This document shows, one piece after another, positions 6,035 through 6,803 of a DNA stretch of 6,803 bases. Position numbers and translations under genes: made by a program. The notes under the pieces were generated by a model that searched no databases, had not been told where the DNA came from, and saw nothing but the letters and a program-made list of their open reading frames with translations. The DNA comes from JBBQKP01 sp038326995 (GTDB lineage Bacteria > Planctomycetota > Phycisphaerae > Tepidisphaerales > Tepidisphaeraceae), in assembly GCA_038326995.1 (NCBI GenBank), contig JBBQKP010000187.1:1-6803 (forward strand), in the 5' to 3' direction. The stretch's first letter is position 1. The number at the start of each line of letters is the position of its first letter.

Positions 6035-6793
6035 ATGAAAAATATAACAATTGCCTCCGCCATTCTGATGGCTTCGGCTTCGTTCGCATGGTCGAATGTC
6101 ACGGTCGATTTCGAAGATCTGGCGCTAGCCTCGAACTCGTTTCAACAGACCTCGCCGTTCGTTAGTCGTCAGACGGGGTTCAACAATTCTTACACACCCG
6201 CGTTCGATTCATGGCAGGGATTCGCCTATTCGAATGTCAATAACTTTAACGTCGGCCAGTTCACGAATCAGTACGCGAGCCGGGCGGACCCGGTCGGCCG
6301 GGGGATTTACGGCGTCGCGTATGCCGGCTTTTCGACCGCGCCGATCATCAACTTGCCTGAAGGCGAAACGCCGGCTTCAGTGCTCGTGACCAACACCGCA
6401 TACGCGGCGTTCGACATGCAGGACGGTTCGCCTTTCAGCAAAAAGTTCGGCGGCGCTTCAGGAAATGATCCGGACTTCTTCGATGTGATTTTTACCGGAT
6501 TTTCCGGCCAAAATGCGGCGGGAGTCACTACTGGCTCCGCGACATTCAGGCTCGCCGATTTCACGTTCGTAAACAACACGCAGGACTACATCGTCAGTTC
6601 ATGGAGCAGCCTGAATCTGCTGTCTCTGGGCCAGGCGCGGTCCATTCAGATCGGGTTTGCTTCGAGTGATGTGGGCACGTTCGGAATCAACACGCCGACG
6701 TATGTCGCGATCGACAATCTGCAACTCATTCCAGAGCCGATGATGCTGGCCGCGCTGGTGATGGCACTTCCGCTCGTGCGGAGAAGGAGATAA
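6035..6793 (+). CDS. DUF4465-type PEP-CTERM surface protein, BtuH-like candidate B12-binding protein
   Basis: The 252-residue product has a short signal peptide (core 4-17, likely cleavage after A18). The DUF4465-type domain runs from about 22 to 231. Recognisable features are VDFEDL (24-29), WQGFAYSNV (60-68), NQYA (78-81), the central VTNTAYAAFDMQDG (118-131) and FSKKFGG (134-140), NDPDFFDV (144-151), FRLADF (171-176), DYIVSSWSSLNLLSLG (184-199), and FASSDVG...NTPTYVAIDNL (208-229). PEP is at 233-235, followed by a hydrophobic stretch and a terminal RRRR. There is no lipobox and no cysteine. DUF4465 proteins of gut Bacteroidota were, as I recall, characterised as BtuH, a surface lipoprotein that binds vitamin B12; the upstream riboswitch supports the same role here, with PEP-CTERM replacing lipid anchoring. 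I see no clear ribosome binding site before the ATG, so it may be translated inefficiently or coupled to the upstream gene. The family call rests on remembered motifs; cobalamin binding is inference. Confidence 0.87.
   Translation: MKNITIASAILMASASFAWSNVTVDFEDLALASNSFQQTSPFVSRQTGFNNSYTPAFDSWQGFAYSNVNNFNVGQFTNQYASRADPVGRGIYGVAYAGFSTAPIINLPEGETPASVLVTNTAYAAFDMQDGSPFSKKFGGASGNDPDFFDVIFTGFSGQNAAGVTTGSATFRLADFTFVNNTQDYIVSSWSSLNLLSLGQARSIQIGFASSDVGTFGINTPTYVAIDNLQLIPEPMMLAALVMALPLVRRRR
6784..6789 (+). promoter_or_regulatory. Ribosome binding site AAGGAG for the next gene, inside the end of the DUF4465 gene
   Basis: AAGGAG lies 7 nt before the ATG at 6797 and overlaps the last Arg codons of the preceding gene. 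It suggests coupled translation and continuation of the operon beyond the window. Confidence 0.75.
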
Positions 6794-6796
6794 TTC

Positions 6797-6803
6797 ATGC
6801 GAA
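6797..6803 (+). CDS. Start of a third operon gene (only two codons visible)
   Basis: An ATG follows the TAA of the preceding gene by 3 nt and is preceded by a strong ribosome binding site at optimal spacing. Only Met-Arg and one further base are in the window, so the product cannot be named. By context a cobalamin uptake component such as a TonB-dependent receptor is plausible, but nothing in the visible bases shows it. Confidence 0.6.

Noticed and set aside
1..6803. CRISPR array, tRNA, insertion sequence or phage genes
   Set aside because: I saw no regularly spaced repeats, no tRNA-like cloverleaf and no transposase or phage motifs. The only repeats are the REP-like units at 5917-6014 and the protein-level repeats of the giant gene.

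Overview
The window looks like a chromosomal segment from a moderately GC-rich Gram-negative bacterium, most likely Planctomycetota (Phycisphaerae-like) or Verrucomicrobiota. The clues are exosortase-type PEP-CTERM surface proteins, a very large protein with autotransporter-associated beta-strand repeats, and dispersed palindromic repeats of the GTGGGAT-AA-ATCCCAC type. The taxonomic call is inference; no rRNA or housekeeping marker is present.

Layout. (1) Positions 4315 down to 1, minus strand: one uninterrupted reading frame of 1438 codons that runs off the left edge. It encodes the N-terminal part of a secreted, Asn/Thr/Gly-rich, beta-helical protein with repeated G-T-L-x-L-x-G-x-N-x-x-x-G motifs. 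(2) Positions 4316-5054: a divergent intergenic region of 739 nt. It holds a leftward promoter and leader hairpin for the large gene, a candidate rightward promoter, and a clear cobalamin (B12) riboswitch on the plus strand (4704-4887, plus a 3' hairpin to 4922). (3) Positions 5055-5966, plus: a secreted PEP-CTERM protein of a family I cannot name, with strong internal motifs. (4) Positions 5913-6020: three related REP-like palindromic units; the first two lie in the end of the preceding gene and appear to supply its last residues and its stop codon. (5) Positions 6035-6793, plus: a PEP-CTERM protein with a DUF4465-type domain. (6) From 6797, plus: the first two codons of another gene, with a strong Shine-Dalgarno site and only 3 nt after the preceding stop.

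How it fits together. The riboswitch is upstream of, and co-oriented with, the two PEP-CTERM genes and the third start, and no convincing terminator interrupts them. DUF4465 proteins are, as I recall, related to the BtuH surface B12-binding proteins of Bacteroidota. The simplest reading is a B12-responsive operon that displays cobalamin-capture proteins on the cell surface through PEP-CTERM/exosortase anchoring instead of the lipoprotein anchoring used in Bacteroidota. The rest of the operon, where a TonB-dependent BtuB-like receptor or BtuF/C/D would be expected, would lie beyond the right edge. The large leftward gene is divergently transcribed and has no visible functional link to B12.
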